Below, piece by piece: positions 42,412 through 50,656 of a stretch of 64,000 nucleotides of DNA. The position numbers were made by a program, and so were the translations under genes. Positions within the stretch are counted from its first letter, which is position 1. Each line of letters starts with the position of its first letter. A model generated the notes under the pieces. That model was not told the origin of the DNA, searched no databases, and saw only the letters and a program-made list of their open reading frames with translations. Source of the DNA: AC-32 sp963754265. GTDB lineage: Bacteria; Actinomycetota; Thermoleophilia; Gaiellales; Gaiellaceae. The stretch is taken from contig CAVWFB010000004.1 of the NCBI GenBank assembly GCA_963754265.1, positions 143,741 through 207,740 on the forward strand, given 5' to 3'.

Positions 42412-43239
42412 ATGCAGATCCGACTCGGTCACAGTCCCGACCCCGACGACGCCTTCATGTTCTGGGGCCTCGCCTCCGGCGAGGTCGACCCGAGGCGCTT
42501 CGAGTTCGAGCACGTTCTCCGCGACATCCAGACGCTCAACGAGTGGGCGCTGGAGGGGAAGCTCGAGGTGACGGCGATCTCGCTCGCGGCGTATCCGCTC
42601 GTGCAGGAGCGCTACGTGCTGCTGCCTCACGGCGCCTCGATGGGCTCGGGCTACGGGCCGATCGTGGTCGCGCGGGACGAACTCTCCACCGCCGACCTGC
42701 GCGGCCTCGAGATCGCGATTCCCGGCGAGCTGACGACGGCGTTCCTCGTCCTGCGGATGTGCCTGGGCGGCTTCCGCTACCGAGAGGTGCCGTTCGACCG
42801 GATCATCGAGGAGGTGCAGTCCGGCCGCTCCGACGCGGGCCTGCTGATCCACGAAGGCCAGCTGACCTACGAGGCGGAGGGGCTGAAGAAGGTCGTCGAC
42901 CTGGGCGAATGGTGGCTGCTCGAGACCGGGCTCCCACTGCCGCTCGGTGCCAACGTCGCGAGGCGTGATCTCGGCGCCGGGAACCTGTTCGAGCTCTCGG
43001 ACGTGCTCCGCGACTCGATCCAGGCCGGGCTCGACAACCGCGAGGAGGCGATGGAGCACGCGCTCCAGTACGGCCGCGGCCTCGACACCGAGCTGGCCGA
43101 CCGCTTCGTCGGGATGTACGTGAACGAGCTCACCTGCGACTACGGCGACGAAGGTCGCCAGGCCGTGCGCGAGCTGCTCGAGCGGGCCGAGGCGCTGGGG
43201 ACGTACGACCAGCCGGTTCGCGTCGAGTTCGTCGGCTAG
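42412..43239 (+). CDS. mqnD: 1,4-dihydroxy-6-naphthoate synthase (MqnD), menaquinone biosynthesis by the futalosine pathway
   Basis: A 275-residue enzyme that turns cyclic dehypoxanthine futalosine into 1,4-dihydroxy-6-naphthoate. It has the periplasmic-binding-like fold with family features: HSPDPDDAFMFWGLASGEVD at the start (SPCPNDTFIF-like in relatives), EHVLRDIQTLNEWALEG, MGSGYGPIVVARDEL, and PGELTTAFLVLRM in the middle. Menaquinone would be the electron acceptor of the complex I encoded at 1-3.1 kb. The start is ATG 42412. Confidence 0.85.
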   Translation: MQIRLGHSPDPDDAFMFWGLASGEVDPRRFEFEHVLRDIQTLNEWALEGKLEVTAISLAAYPLVQERYVLLPHGASMGSGYGPIVVARDELSTADLRGLEIAIPGELTTAFLVLRMCLGGFRYREVPFDRIIEEVQSGRSDAGLLIHEGQLTYEAEGLKKVVDLGEWWLLETGLPLPLGANVARRDLGAGNLFELSDVLRDSIQAGLDNREEAMEHALQYGRGLDTELADRFVGMYVNELTCDYGDEGRQAVRELLERAEALGTYDQPVRVEFVG

Positions 43240-43254
43240 GCAGGGATCGGCCCG

Positions 43255-43707
43255 TTGGCCGGCTCCGGCCGTTCGACGGTGCTGCTCCAGCTCTGGACCG
43301 CCGCGCACATGGCCGAGCGGCTCGTCGCCGAGCACATGGAGCGCGCCGGCGTCAGCGACGAGCAGTTCGCGCTCCTGAGCCGGATCGCGCTCGACGGCCC
43401 GGTGACGCCGACCGTCCTGGCGGCCGAGATGGGCGTGCCGCCGACGACGCTCGCCGATGCCGTCCGCAGGCTCGACGAGCGCGGCGAGATCGAGCGCCTG
43501 CCGAACCCGGCCGACGGGCGCTCGCATCTGCTCACACTCTCGCCGGCCGGCCGGGAGCGCGTCGAGGCTGCCGCGCCTGCAGTGCGGAGCGCGCTCGAGG
43601 AGCTTCGGGCCCATCTCGGCGTCCCGCCCGAAGAGGTCGAGGCCGCAATGGAGGAGCTCCACCGCTCGCTGCGCGCCGCCACGACGGGGAGGCCTCAAGC
43701 CAACTAG
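43255..43707 (+). CDS. MarR-family transcriptional regulator
   Basis: A 150-residue regulator with the winged-helix pattern LLSRIALDGPVTPTVLAAEMGVPPTTLADAVRRLDERGEIERLPNPADGRSHLLTLSPAGRER (about 43-105 in outline). TTG 43255 is the only start that keeps the N-terminal helix; ATG 43309 would be shorter. The ligand is unknown. It lies 16 bases after mqnD and 23 bases before a secreted propeller gene, so it may control either. Confidence 0.85.
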   Translation: MAGSGRSTVLLQLWTAAHMAERLVAEHMERAGVSDEQFALLSRIALDGPVTPTVLAAEMGVPPTTLADAVRRLDERGEIERLPNPADGRSHLLTLSPAGRERVEAAAPAVRSALEELRAHLGVPPEEVEAAMEELHRSLRAATTGRPQAN

Positions 43708-43730
43708 TACGGGTTTCGTGCTAGTTTGCC

Positions 43731-44954
43731 GTGGTGCTCGCGGCCGCCCTCGTCGTCGCTCTCCTCGGTCCCCACGCCTCGCTGAGCGCGCCTCCGCGCT
43801 CGCTGGTTGCCGGTCAGGCGTGGCGGGCGACGCTCGTCGTGCGCCCCGCGCCCCGCCTCGCCCCGACCGTTCTGGCGCGGCCGACCGTCGGCAGGCAGGC
43901 GGCGTTCAGGGCGACGAAGACGGGCCGAGGTCGTTACCGAGTCCGGCTCGTGCTGCCGCGCGCCGGCAAGTGGCGGCTCTCGGCTCGCGTCGGCAAGCGC
44001 TCGTTCGCCTTGCGCTCGGTGGTCGTGCGGCCGCTTCCGCCGCCCGTGTCCCCGCTTCCGGGCGCCACGGCGTTCAGGGTCTGCGGCGGCGCGGCGATCC
44101 CCTACCCGCAGTATGCGCTCGCGGTCGGTTTCGGCTCGGCCTGGGTGGCCTGCGTCAGGCAGAGCGAGGTACAGCGGATCTCGCTCGCGACCGGGCAGGT
44201 GACCGCCCGGATCCGCGTGCCGGTTCCGGTCTGGTCGATCGCGGCCGGCGAAGGCGCCGTCTGGGCGGTCGCTCTGCACGGCTCGGTCGTCTTTCGGATC
44301 GCCCCGGCGTCGAACCGGGTCGCCGCCCAGATCGGACTGGGCACTGAGGTGCCGTACCTCTGGGCCGGAGCCGGAGCGCTCTGGGTCGCCGACGACCCGG
44401 GTCGGGCGCTCGTCCGCGTCGATCCCGGGACGAACCGGCCAGGCGCGCGTGTTCCCGTCGGCGACGGCCCGGCAGGCTTCGTGGTCGACGGCGGCTACAT
44501 CTGGGTGCTGAATCACCGCGAGAACTCGCTCGACCGGATCGACCCCGGGACGAACGCGGTCGTACGCATGGCGAGCGGGCTCGGGCCGGCGGACAACTCG
44601 GCTGCCGAGCGGATTGCCTCCTTCGGCGGCTCGCTCTGGGTGACCGGGCGTGGCCTCGACCTCCTGCGCGTCTCACCTGCGACCGGCGCGGTGCTCGGGA
44701 CGACGGAGATCGGGCCTGCCGGAGTGGACGTGCGCTCCGACGGAGTGAACCTCTGGGTGGTCTCCTACGAGGCCGCCGCCGAGCCGAGGGGCGATCCGGT
44801 CGCGGGCGCGGTGCTGCGCATCGCCGCGGATGGCTCGGTGCGCTCGTCGGTCGCTCCGACGAGGCGGCTGTTCGCGAACGGCGTCGCCGCCGTCGACGGC
44901 GCGCTGTGGCTGCTCGACTCGGTGGCCGGGCTCCTGCTGCGGCTTCCGGCCTGA
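43731..44954 (+). CDS. Secreted YVTN/NHL-type beta-propeller protein
   Basis: A 407-residue exported protein with a signal segment (VLAAALVVALLGPHASLSA), an N-terminal beta-sandwich-like part (about 25-100) and then a propeller. Its blades follow the pattern GFGSAWVACVRQSEVQRIS, GEGAVWAVALHGSVVFRI, GAGALWVADDPGRALVRVDPGTNR and DGGYIWVLNHRENSLDRIDPGTN. These are repeats of the virginiamycin B lyase/YncE type. No active-site residues of lyase are certain. It starts at GTG 43731. Confidence 0.8.
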   Translation: MVLAAALVVALLGPHASLSAPPRSLVAGQAWRATLVVRPAPRLAPTVLARPTVGRQAAFRATKTGRGRYRVRLVLPRAGKWRLSARVGKRSFALRSVVVRPLPPPVSPLPGATAFRVCGGAAIPYPQYALAVGFGSAWVACVRQSEVQRISLATGQVTARIRVPVPVWSIAAGEGAVWAVALHGSVVFRIAPASNRVAAQIGLGTEVPYLWAGAGALWVADDPGRALVRVDPGTNRPGARVPVGDGPAGFVVDGGYIWVLNHRENSLDRIDPGTNAVVRMASGLGPADNSAAERIASFGGSLWVTGRGLDLLRVSPATGAVLGTTEIGPAGVDVRSDGVNLWVVSYEAAAEPRGDPVAGAVLRIAADGSVRSSVAPTRRLFANGVAAVDGALWLLDSVAGLLLRLPA

Positions 44955-44982
44955 GCCGAAGCGCGTCGAATAGGCTGGCGAC

Positions 44983-46152
44983 ATGGCTCGCCCGGTCGTC
45001 CTTTCGGCGGTGCGGACGCCCGTCGGGCGGTACGGCGGCGTGCTCTCGGGCGAGCGGCCGGACGACCTCGCGGCGGCGGTGATCGCAGCGGCGGTCGAGC
45101 GCGCGGGCGTTCCGGGCGAGGCGATCGAGGACGTCTACTTCGGTGCCGCCAACCAGGCGGGCGAGGACAACCGAAACGTCGCGCGCATGGGCGCTCTGCT
45201 CGCAGGGCTGCCGGAGTCGGTCGCCGGGGTGACGCTGAACCGGCTCTGCGCGTCGGGCCTCTCCGCGGTCGTGTCGGCCTGTCATGCGGTCGTGGCCGGA
45301 GACGGCGACCTGTTCGTCGCGGGCGGCGTCGAATCGATGTCGCGCGCTCCGCTCGTGATGGCGAAGCCCGAGCACGCGTTCCCGCGCGGAAACCAGACGG
45401 TCTGGGACACGACGCTCGGCTGGCGCTTCCCCAATCCGCGCCTGGAGGCGATGTTCCCGCTCGAGTCGATGGGCGAGACGGGCGAGAACGTGGCCGAGCG
45501 CTACGGCGTCTCGCGCGAGGAGCAGGACGCGTTCGCGCTGCAGTCGCAGCAGCGCTGGGCGGAGGCGGACTCGGAAGGGAGATTCGACGACGAGCTGGTG
45601 CCGGTCGGCGAGGCCGTTCGGGACGAGCACCCGCGGCCTGACACGAGCGGCGAGAAGCTGGCCGCGCTGAAGCCGGCGTTTCGCGAGGGCGGCTCGGTCA
45701 CGGCCGGCAACTCGAGTGGGCTGAACGACGGCGCCGCGGCGCTCGTGATCGCCAGCGAGGAGCGCGCCCGCGAGCTCGGGGCCGAGCCGCTCGCCGCGTT
45801 CGTCGGCTCCGCGGTCGCCGGTGTGGACCCGCGCGTGATGGGCATCGGGCCGGTTCCCGCGGTCAGGAAGCTGCTGGAGCGGAGCGGTGTCGGCGTGGAG
45901 GAGCTCGACCTGGTCGAGCTGAACGAGGCCTTCGCCTCGCAGAGCCTCGTGGTGATCCGGGAGCTCGGCCTCGACCCGCAGCGCGTGAACGTGAGCGGCG
46001 GTGCGATCGCGCTCGGCCACCCGCTCGGAATGAGCGGCGCACGCCTCGTCGTGACGCTGCTGCACGAGCTCCGGCGCCGCGGCGGCCGCTACGGCCTGGC
46101 GACGCTGTGCGTCGGCGTCGGGCAGGGCCAGGCGGCCCTGTTCGAGCGCTAG
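44983..46152 (+). CDS. Acetyl-CoA C-acyltransferase (thiolase)
   Basis: A 389-residue thiolase of the degradative type. The nucleophile Cys 89 lies in LNRLCASGLSAVV, His 346 in ALGHPLGMSGAR and the second Cys 376 in TLCVGVGQGQA. A NEAF box (LVELNEAFASQSL) is present. Could act in fatty-acid beta-oxidation or in beta-ketoadipyl-CoA cleavage (PcaF/PaaJ-like). It starts at ATG 44983. The adjacent aldehyde dehydrogenase suggests a catabolic unit. Its stop shares CTAG with the convergent small gene at 46149. Confidence 0.93.
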   Translation: MARPVVLSAVRTPVGRYGGVLSGERPDDLAAAVIAAAVERAGVPGEAIEDVYFGAANQAGEDNRNVARMGALLAGLPESVAGVTLNRLCASGLSAVVSACHAVVAGDGDLFVAGGVESMSRAPLVMAKPEHAFPRGNQTVWDTTLGWRFPNPRLEAMFPLESMGETGENVAERYGVSREEQDAFALQSQQRWAEADSEGRFDDELVPVGEAVRDEHPRPDTSGEKLAALKPAFREGGSVTAGNSSGLNDGAAALVIASEERARELGAEPLAAFVGSAVAGVDPRVMGIGPVPAVRKLLERSGVGVEELDLVELNEAFASQSLVVIRELGLDPQRVNVSGGAIALGHPLGMSGARLVVTLLHELRRRGGRYGLATLCVGVGQGQAALFER

Positions 46153-46400
46153 CCGACCGGAGGCCGGATGTAGATCGTGCCCTCGTGCGTGATCGGCACG
46201 AACGGCGCGCCGATGCTCATGATCACCGACTCGGCGTGGGCGAAGAGCTCCTCGACCATGTCGTCGGGTTGGCCCTCGACCGGCACCTCGATGCCCACCT
46301 CGTCGACGGGGCGCGCGTCCAGGCCGGCCTCGCGCAACTCCTGCAAGAGCCGATCGCGATCGGGGATCCGCGCGGCTTCGACCTGAACGTTCTCGCTCAT
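46149..46400 (-). CDS. Small protein of unknown function
   Basis: An 83-residue protein that starts at ATG 46400 (MSENVQVEAARIPDRDRLLQ). It has an alternating alpha/beta pattern (LLQELREAGLDARPVDEVGIEVPVEG in outline, then MVEELFAHAESVIMSIGAPF) that resembles a small sensor-like fold. No function is recognised. It is tail-to-tail with the thiolase gene and shares the CTAG stop tetranucleotide. Confidence 0.6.
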   Translation of the reverse strand: MSENVQVEAARIPDRDRLLQELREAGLDARPVDEVGIEVPVEGQPDDMVEELFAHAESVIMSIGAPFVPITHEGTIYIRPPVG

Positions 46401-46506
46401 GGCTCGATTATCCCTCGGTGCCCTCGAGTCCAAAACTCACCGTGCGGCCAGTTCTCGCCTTCGCAGCGCGGGTTAGCCCGCAGGGCGTTGCTATCGTCCG
46501 AGCCCG

Positions 46507-47979
46507 ATGGCGGTCGCAACCGGGCGGGAGTACGGGCTTTTCATCAACGGCGAGCCCGCGGAGCCGGCTTCCGGCGAGCTTCGCGACCTCGTCGAGCCCG
46601 CGACCGGGGAGCCGCTCGCCAAGGTGGCGGTGGCGAACGAGGCGGATGTCGACCGCGCGGTGGACGCCGCGCGCGCGGCGCTCGCCGGCGACTGGGCCAA
46701 GACGCCGCCGACCGAGCGCTCCCGCCTCCTGCACGGGCTCGCCGACGCGCTCGTCGCGAACCGCAAGGAGCTCGCCGAGCTAGAGGCGCGCAACGTCGGC
46801 AAGGCGATCTCGTCGGTCAAGGCCGAGCTGGCCCAGGCGGTCGAGAACTTCCGCTTCTACGCCTCGGCGATCGCCTCGATCGCCGGCCGCTCGAACCCGA
46901 TCGGCGGCTCGCTGCTCTTCTACTCGCTGAAGGAGCCGGTCGGCGTCTGCGGCCAGATCGTGCCGTGGAACTACCCGCTGATGATGACGACGTGGAAGCT
47001 CGCCCCTGCGCTCGCCGCGGGCTGCACCGTCGTGCTCAAGCCCGACTCGGCGACGCCGCTGTCGGCGCTGCGGATGGCGGAGCTTGCAAGCGAGGTCGGC
47101 TTTCCGCCCGGGACGATCAACGTCGTCCCCGGCCCGGGCCCCATCGTCGGCGCGCACCTGGTGCGGCACCCCGGGGTCGAGAAGATCGCCTTCACCGGCT
47201 CGACCGCGACGGGGTCGGAGATCATGCGCCTCGCTTCCGACGGCATCAAGCGCCTGATCCTCGAGCTCGGCGGCAAGAGCCCGAACCTCGTCTTCGCGGA
47301 CGCGAACCTCGAGGATGCGATCCCCAGCTCGGTCTGGTCGATCTACTACTCGGCCGGGCAGAGCTGCGAGGCCCGTTCCCGGGTGCTCGTCGAGAAGCCG
47401 GCCTACGACGACTTCGTCTCGCGCTTCAGCGAGGCCGCGGCGACGCTCAAGGTCGGCGATCCGCTGGATCCCGAGACGCAGGTCGGCTCACTGATCTCGA
47501 CCGAGCATCGCGACCGCGTGCACGGGTACGTCGAAGCCGGCCGCGACGAGGGCGCGGAGGTGGTCACCGGGGGAGAGGCGACCGTTGGGAAGGGCGCGTT
47601 CTACCCGCCGACGGTGCTGGCCCAGGTCGACAACTCGATGAAGGTCGCACAGGAAGAGATCTTCGGCCCGGTCGTGACCGTCATCCCGTTCGAGGACGAG
47701 AAGGACGCGGCGCGGATCGCGAACGACGTGCGCTACGGGCTGATGGCGACCGTCTGGACCGGTGACCCTGCCCGCGGGCACCGGCTGGCTCGGCGAATCA
47801 AGGCGGGCACGGTCGGAATCAACATGCCCTACACCGCGTTCCCGGGCATCCCGTTCGGCGGGTACAAGCAGTCGGGTTTCGGCCGCGAGCTCGGGCTGGA
47901 GACGCTCGACGCGTACCTGGAGACCAAGAGCGTGATCGTCTCGACGAGCCCGAAGCCGTTCAACCCGTTCGGCCTCTAG
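46507..47979 (+). CDS. NAD(P)-dependent aldehyde dehydrogenase
   Basis: A 490-residue enzyme of the ALDH superfamily: NYPLMMTTWKLAPALAAGCTVVLKPD (cofactor region), FTGSTATGSEIM, general base Glu in LILELGGKSPNLVFADANL and catalytic Cys in SAGQSCEARSRVLVEK. EEIFGPVVTVIPF and GGYKQSGFGRELGLETLDAY are near the C-terminus. Betaine-aldehyde or gamma-aminobutyraldehyde dehydrogenases have this appearance. The aldehyde is unknown. The start is ATG 46507; it follows a putative thiolase and precedes an MFS carrier. Confidence 0.93.
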   Translation: MAVATGREYGLFINGEPAEPASGELRDLVEPATGEPLAKVAVANEADVDRAVDAARAALAGDWAKTPPTERSRLLHGLADALVANRKELAELEARNVGKAISSVKAELAQAVENFRFYASAIASIAGRSNPIGGSLLFYSLKEPVGVCGQIVPWNYPLMMTTWKLAPALAAGCTVVLKPDSATPLSALRMAELASEVGFPPGTINVVPGPGPIVGAHLVRHPGVEKIAFTGSTATGSEIMRLASDGIKRLILELGGKSPNLVFADANLEDAIPSSVWSIYYSAGQSCEARSRVLVEKPAYDDFVSRFSEAAATLKVGDPLDPETQVGSLISTEHRDRVHGYVEAGRDEGAEVVTGGEATVGKGAFYPPTVLAQVDNSMKVAQEEIFGPVVTVIPFEDEKDAARIANDVRYGLMATVWTGDPARGHRLARRIKAGTVGINMPYTAFPGIPFGGYKQSGFGRELGLETLDAYLETKSVIVSTSPKPFNPFGL

Positions 47980-48071
47980 CCTCGGGCGCTCAGAGTCGCT
48001 ACCGCTGGCTCGTCCTCACCGCCGGAACGGCGGCCCAGACGTCGTTCTCGGCGGTACTGGTTGGCCTGCCG

Positions 48072-49133
48072 GTGCTGGCACCGGTGCTGCGCGATGAGTT
48101 CGACCTGAGCCTCTTCCGGGTCGGCGTCGTCCTCGACGGCCTCTGGGTCGGGGCCCTGCTCACGCTGCTGCCGTGGGGCCTCCTTGCCGACCGGGTCGGG
48201 GAGAGAATTGTGATCGGCATGGGGCTGGCCGGTTGCGGTGCGGCGCTGATTGCGGCGGGCTATGCGGGTTCGTTCGAGGGGCTGGTGATCCTGCTCGGCC
48301 TCGCTGGTGCCGCCGGGGCGAGCGTCAACTCGGCGAGCGGCCGGGCGGTGATGCAGTGGTTCCCTGCCGCCGAGCGCGGGCTCGCGCTCGGGGTGCGCCA
48401 GACCGCTATCCCGCTCGGCGGTCTGATCGCGGCGGTCGTCCTGCCGATGCTCGGCTTACGCGCCGCCTTCTTCTTCCTCGCAGGGCTCTGCTTTGCCGGG
48501 GCAATCGTCGGCAGCGTCGTGATCCGCGAGCGGGAGGCTGGGGCCGACGTGCTCGAGGCGCATGGCCTCGGCGAGACCCTGCGCGACCGTCGGCTCCTGC
48601 TGCTCTGTCTGGCCAGCAGCCTCTACCTCGTGGCGCAGATCGCGATCACGGGGTTCGTCGTCCTGTTCTTGCACGACCAGCGCGGGTTCTCGCCCGGGGA
48701 GGCGGCGGCCGTGCTCGCCGGCGTGAACGTGCTCGCGGCCGCGTTACGGATCGGCGGCGGGCGCTGGTCCGACGTGATCGGCTCGCGGATCCTGCCGCTC
48801 CGGCTGGTCGGGCTCGCATCCGGCATCTCGCTGGCGCTGACCGTGGCACTGCTCGACGCCTCGGCGGCGGTCGTGGTGTTCGCGTTCGTTGTTGCCGGCG
48901 GATTCGCCATGGCGTGGAACGGGCTCTCGTTCACGGCCGCGGCCGAGCTCGCGGGGATGCGCAGGAGCGGCGCCGCGCTCGGCATGCAGCAGTCGGCGCT
49001 CTCGGCGGCCGGCGCGATCGTCCCACCCGCGTTCGCGGCCGTCGTGGCCGTCTCGTCGTGGCGCCTTGGGTTCGGGCTCGCGGCACTCTTCCCGCTGCTC
49101 GGCGTGCAGCTTCTTCGCCCGCTGCGATCGTAG
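48072..49133 (+). CDS. MFS transporter, N-terminus without a recognisable start codon
   Basis: At least 353 residues with about twelve transmembrane segments in total. Motif A-like GLLADRVGERIVIGMGLAG follows helix 2; ASGRAVMQWFPAAERGLALGVRQTAIPLGG is helix 4-5. GTG 48072 lies inside helix 1: the frame is open upstream and reads RYRWLVLTAGTAAQTSFSAV and then LVGLPVLAPVL from about 47997, a clear first transmembrane segment. No ATG, GTG or TTG occurs in frame in that upstream part, so the true start is unresolved (non-canonical codon or a base missing). The substrate is unknown. The gene lies just before a purine-catabolism gene. Confidence 0.78.
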   Translation: MLAPVLRDEFDLSLFRVGVVLDGLWVGALLTLLPWGLLADRVGERIVIGMGLAGCGAALIAAGYAGSFEGLVILLGLAGAAGASVNSASGRAVMQWFPAAERGLALGVRQTAIPLGGLIAAVVLPMLGLRAAFFFLAGLCFAGAIVGSVVIREREAGADVLEAHGLGETLRDRRLLLLCLASSLYLVAQIAITGFVVLFLHDQRGFSPGEAAAVLAGVNVLAAALRIGGGRWSDVIGSRILPLRLVGLASGISLALTVALLDASAAVVVFAFVVAGGFAMAWNGLSFTAAAELAGMRRSGAALGMQQSALSAAGAIVPPAFAAVVAVSSWRLGFGLAALFPLLGVQLLRPLRS

Positions 49134-49137
49134 AGTT

Positions 49138-50130
49138 GTGACGGTGCGCGTCCTCGACCGCCTCGACGAGCTCTACGCCATCGGCGGTGGCTCGCGCCTT
49201 GCGTACACGCCCGAGGAGGATGCGGCTCACGAGCTCGCGGCGGGGTGGATGCGCGAGGCGGGGCTGGAGGTTTCGAGCGACGAGGTCGGCAACCTGTTCG
49301 GACGCCGTGGCGAGGCCCGCGTCTGGTCTGGGTCGCATCTCGACACCGTTCCCGACGGGGGCAAGTTCGATGGTGCATTGGGCGTCGTCGCTGCGATCGA
49401 GGCGGCGGAACGGCTCGCCGCTGTCCCGCTCGCGGTGGTGGCGTTTCGGGCGGAGGAGTCGGGGCCGATGGGCAGCCGCCGGCTCACGGAGCATCCGGAG
49501 GCGTTCCTCGAGCTGCACATCGAGCAGGGGCCGACCCTCGAGCGGCTCGGAGAGCCACTCGCCGTCGTCACGGGAATCGCCGGGCAGGCTCGAGGGAGCG
49601 TTTCCTTCGAGGGCCGTGCCGCTCACGCGGGTACGACGCCGATGGACGAGCGGGCGGATGCGCTCGTCGAGGCGGCCGAGTTCGTCCTCCGGGTTCGGAG
49701 CTCCGCGCGGGACGGGGCACGTGCGACCGTCGGAGCACTCGAGGTCGAGCCCGGGGCGGCGAACGTGGTCCCGGCGCGAACGACGGCCTCGGTCGACGTG
49801 CGTGCGCCGACGGCCGAGCAGCTGGACGCGCTGATCGAGGCGATCGGCTTCGAGCCCGCGTGGCGGCAGGAGCCGATCGCGATGTCCGGGGCGCCGCTCG
49901 ATGCGTTACGGGCGGTGCTCCCGGGAGCTCCGGAGCTCGTGTCCGGCGCTGGTCACGACGCGATGGTGCTTGCCGCCGCCGGCGTCCCGACTGCGATGCT
50001 GTTCGTGCGGAGCCTGAACGGCGGGATCAGCCATTCGCCGGAGGAGCTCACAGCGGGCGAGGACGTGGGGCTCGCGGTCGATGCGCTCACGGCCGCGCTG
50101 GAGCGGCTGATTCAGGCTGTGGACGAATAG
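49138..50130 (+). CDS. M20-family amidohydrolase, likely allantoate amidohydrolase
   Basis: A 330-residue Zn-dependent amidohydrolase of the AllC/N-carbamoyl-amino acid hydrolase group. Signatures: WSGSHLDTVPDGGKFDGALGV (metal ligands), FRAEESGPMGSRRL (catalytic Glu pair), LELHIEQGPTLERLG, GRAAHAGTTPMDERADAL (dimerisation/substrate loop) and VSGAGHDAMVLAAAGVP. It is shorter than AllC (about 410) because the ends are trimmed. Allantoate hydrolysis is inferred from the purine-degradation genes that follow; N-carbamoyl amino acids are the main alternative. The start is GTG 49138. Confidence 0.85.
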   Translation: MTVRVLDRLDELYAIGGGSRLAYTPEEDAAHELAAGWMREAGLEVSSDEVGNLFGRRGEARVWSGSHLDTVPDGGKFDGALGVVAAIEAAERLAAVPLAVVAFRAEESGPMGSRRLTEHPEAFLELHIEQGPTLERLGEPLAVVTGIAGQARGSVSFEGRAAHAGTTPMDERADALVEAAEFVLRVRSSARDGARATVGALEVEPGAANVVPARTTASVDVRAPTAEQLDALIEAIGFEPAWRQEPIAMSGAPLDALRAVLPGAPELVSGAGHDAMVLAAAGVPTAMLFVRSLNGGISHSPEELTAGEDVGLAVDALTAALERLIQAVDE

Positions 50131-50239
50131 TCACCGTCCGGGCCCAGCCGCGTCACAGACACGTGCGCCTTCCCGGAGTAGGCTCAGCCGCGGGTGGCGG
50201 GTGGAACCTCTCATCCCCACCCGAGGGTGGGGTAGTGGG

Positions 50240-50647
50240 TTAGCGCTCCTCGAAGCGGATCGGCTGGGCGCCTTCCCAGAGCGCCTTGCGGCCGAGCTCC
50301 GGGAGTTGCTCCACGCGTTCGAAGACCGTCGCGAAGTGGTTGCCGGCGAGCGCGCCCGCCTTGCTTGCGAACGAGGTCGAGCCGTACGGGAACAGGATCT
50401 CCGTCTCGCTGACGCCGCCTGGGTAGAAGAGGATCTGACCTGGCGCCGGATAGCAGGTCGCGTTCTCCGGCCCAACGCCGACGTCGAGCTCGCCGAATGG
50501 GATCCAGCACGCCTCGCCGCTCCAGCGGGCGTGGATTATTCGGCTCTCCAGCGGCAGCAGCTTCCGGAATGCGGCCACAGTCTCCGGCGCGGCCTCCTCC
50601 TCCAGCTGTGCCGCGAAGCGGTACTCGCCGACGGTGATCTCGAGCAC
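50240..50647 (-). CDS. DUF3830 family protein (cyclophilin-like fold)
   Basis: A 135-residue protein with the DUF3830 pattern ITVGEYRFAAQLEEEAAPETVAAFRKLLPLESRIIHARWSGEACWIPFGELD in outline, with the conserved HARWSGEA box, then PGQILFYPGGVSETEILFPYG. No activity is known for the family. It is the first listed gene downstream of the urate oxidase gene (9 bases after it) in the same operon, which suggests a role in urate or purine catabolism, perhaps with the ligand-binding fold acting on a ring product. Confidence 0.82.
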   Translation of the reverse strand: MLEITVGEYRFAAQLEEEAAPETVAAFRKLLPLESRIIHARWSGEACWIPFGELDVGVGPENATCYPAPGQILFYPGGVSETEILFPYGSTSFASKAGALAGNHFATVFERVEQLPELGRKALWEGAQPIRFEER

Positions 50648-50656
50648 CGCCGGAAC

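Noticed and set aside
41905..43698. A single large protein upstream of the DtxR gene in its frame
   Set aside because: The upstream part is antisense to mqnD and the MarR gene; family similarity begins at GTG 42345.
48889..50130. Extended start of the M20 amidohydrolase at 48889
   Set aside because: The additional 83 residues are antisense-like, Arg/Ser-rich and overlap the MFS gene; family similarity begins near 49138.
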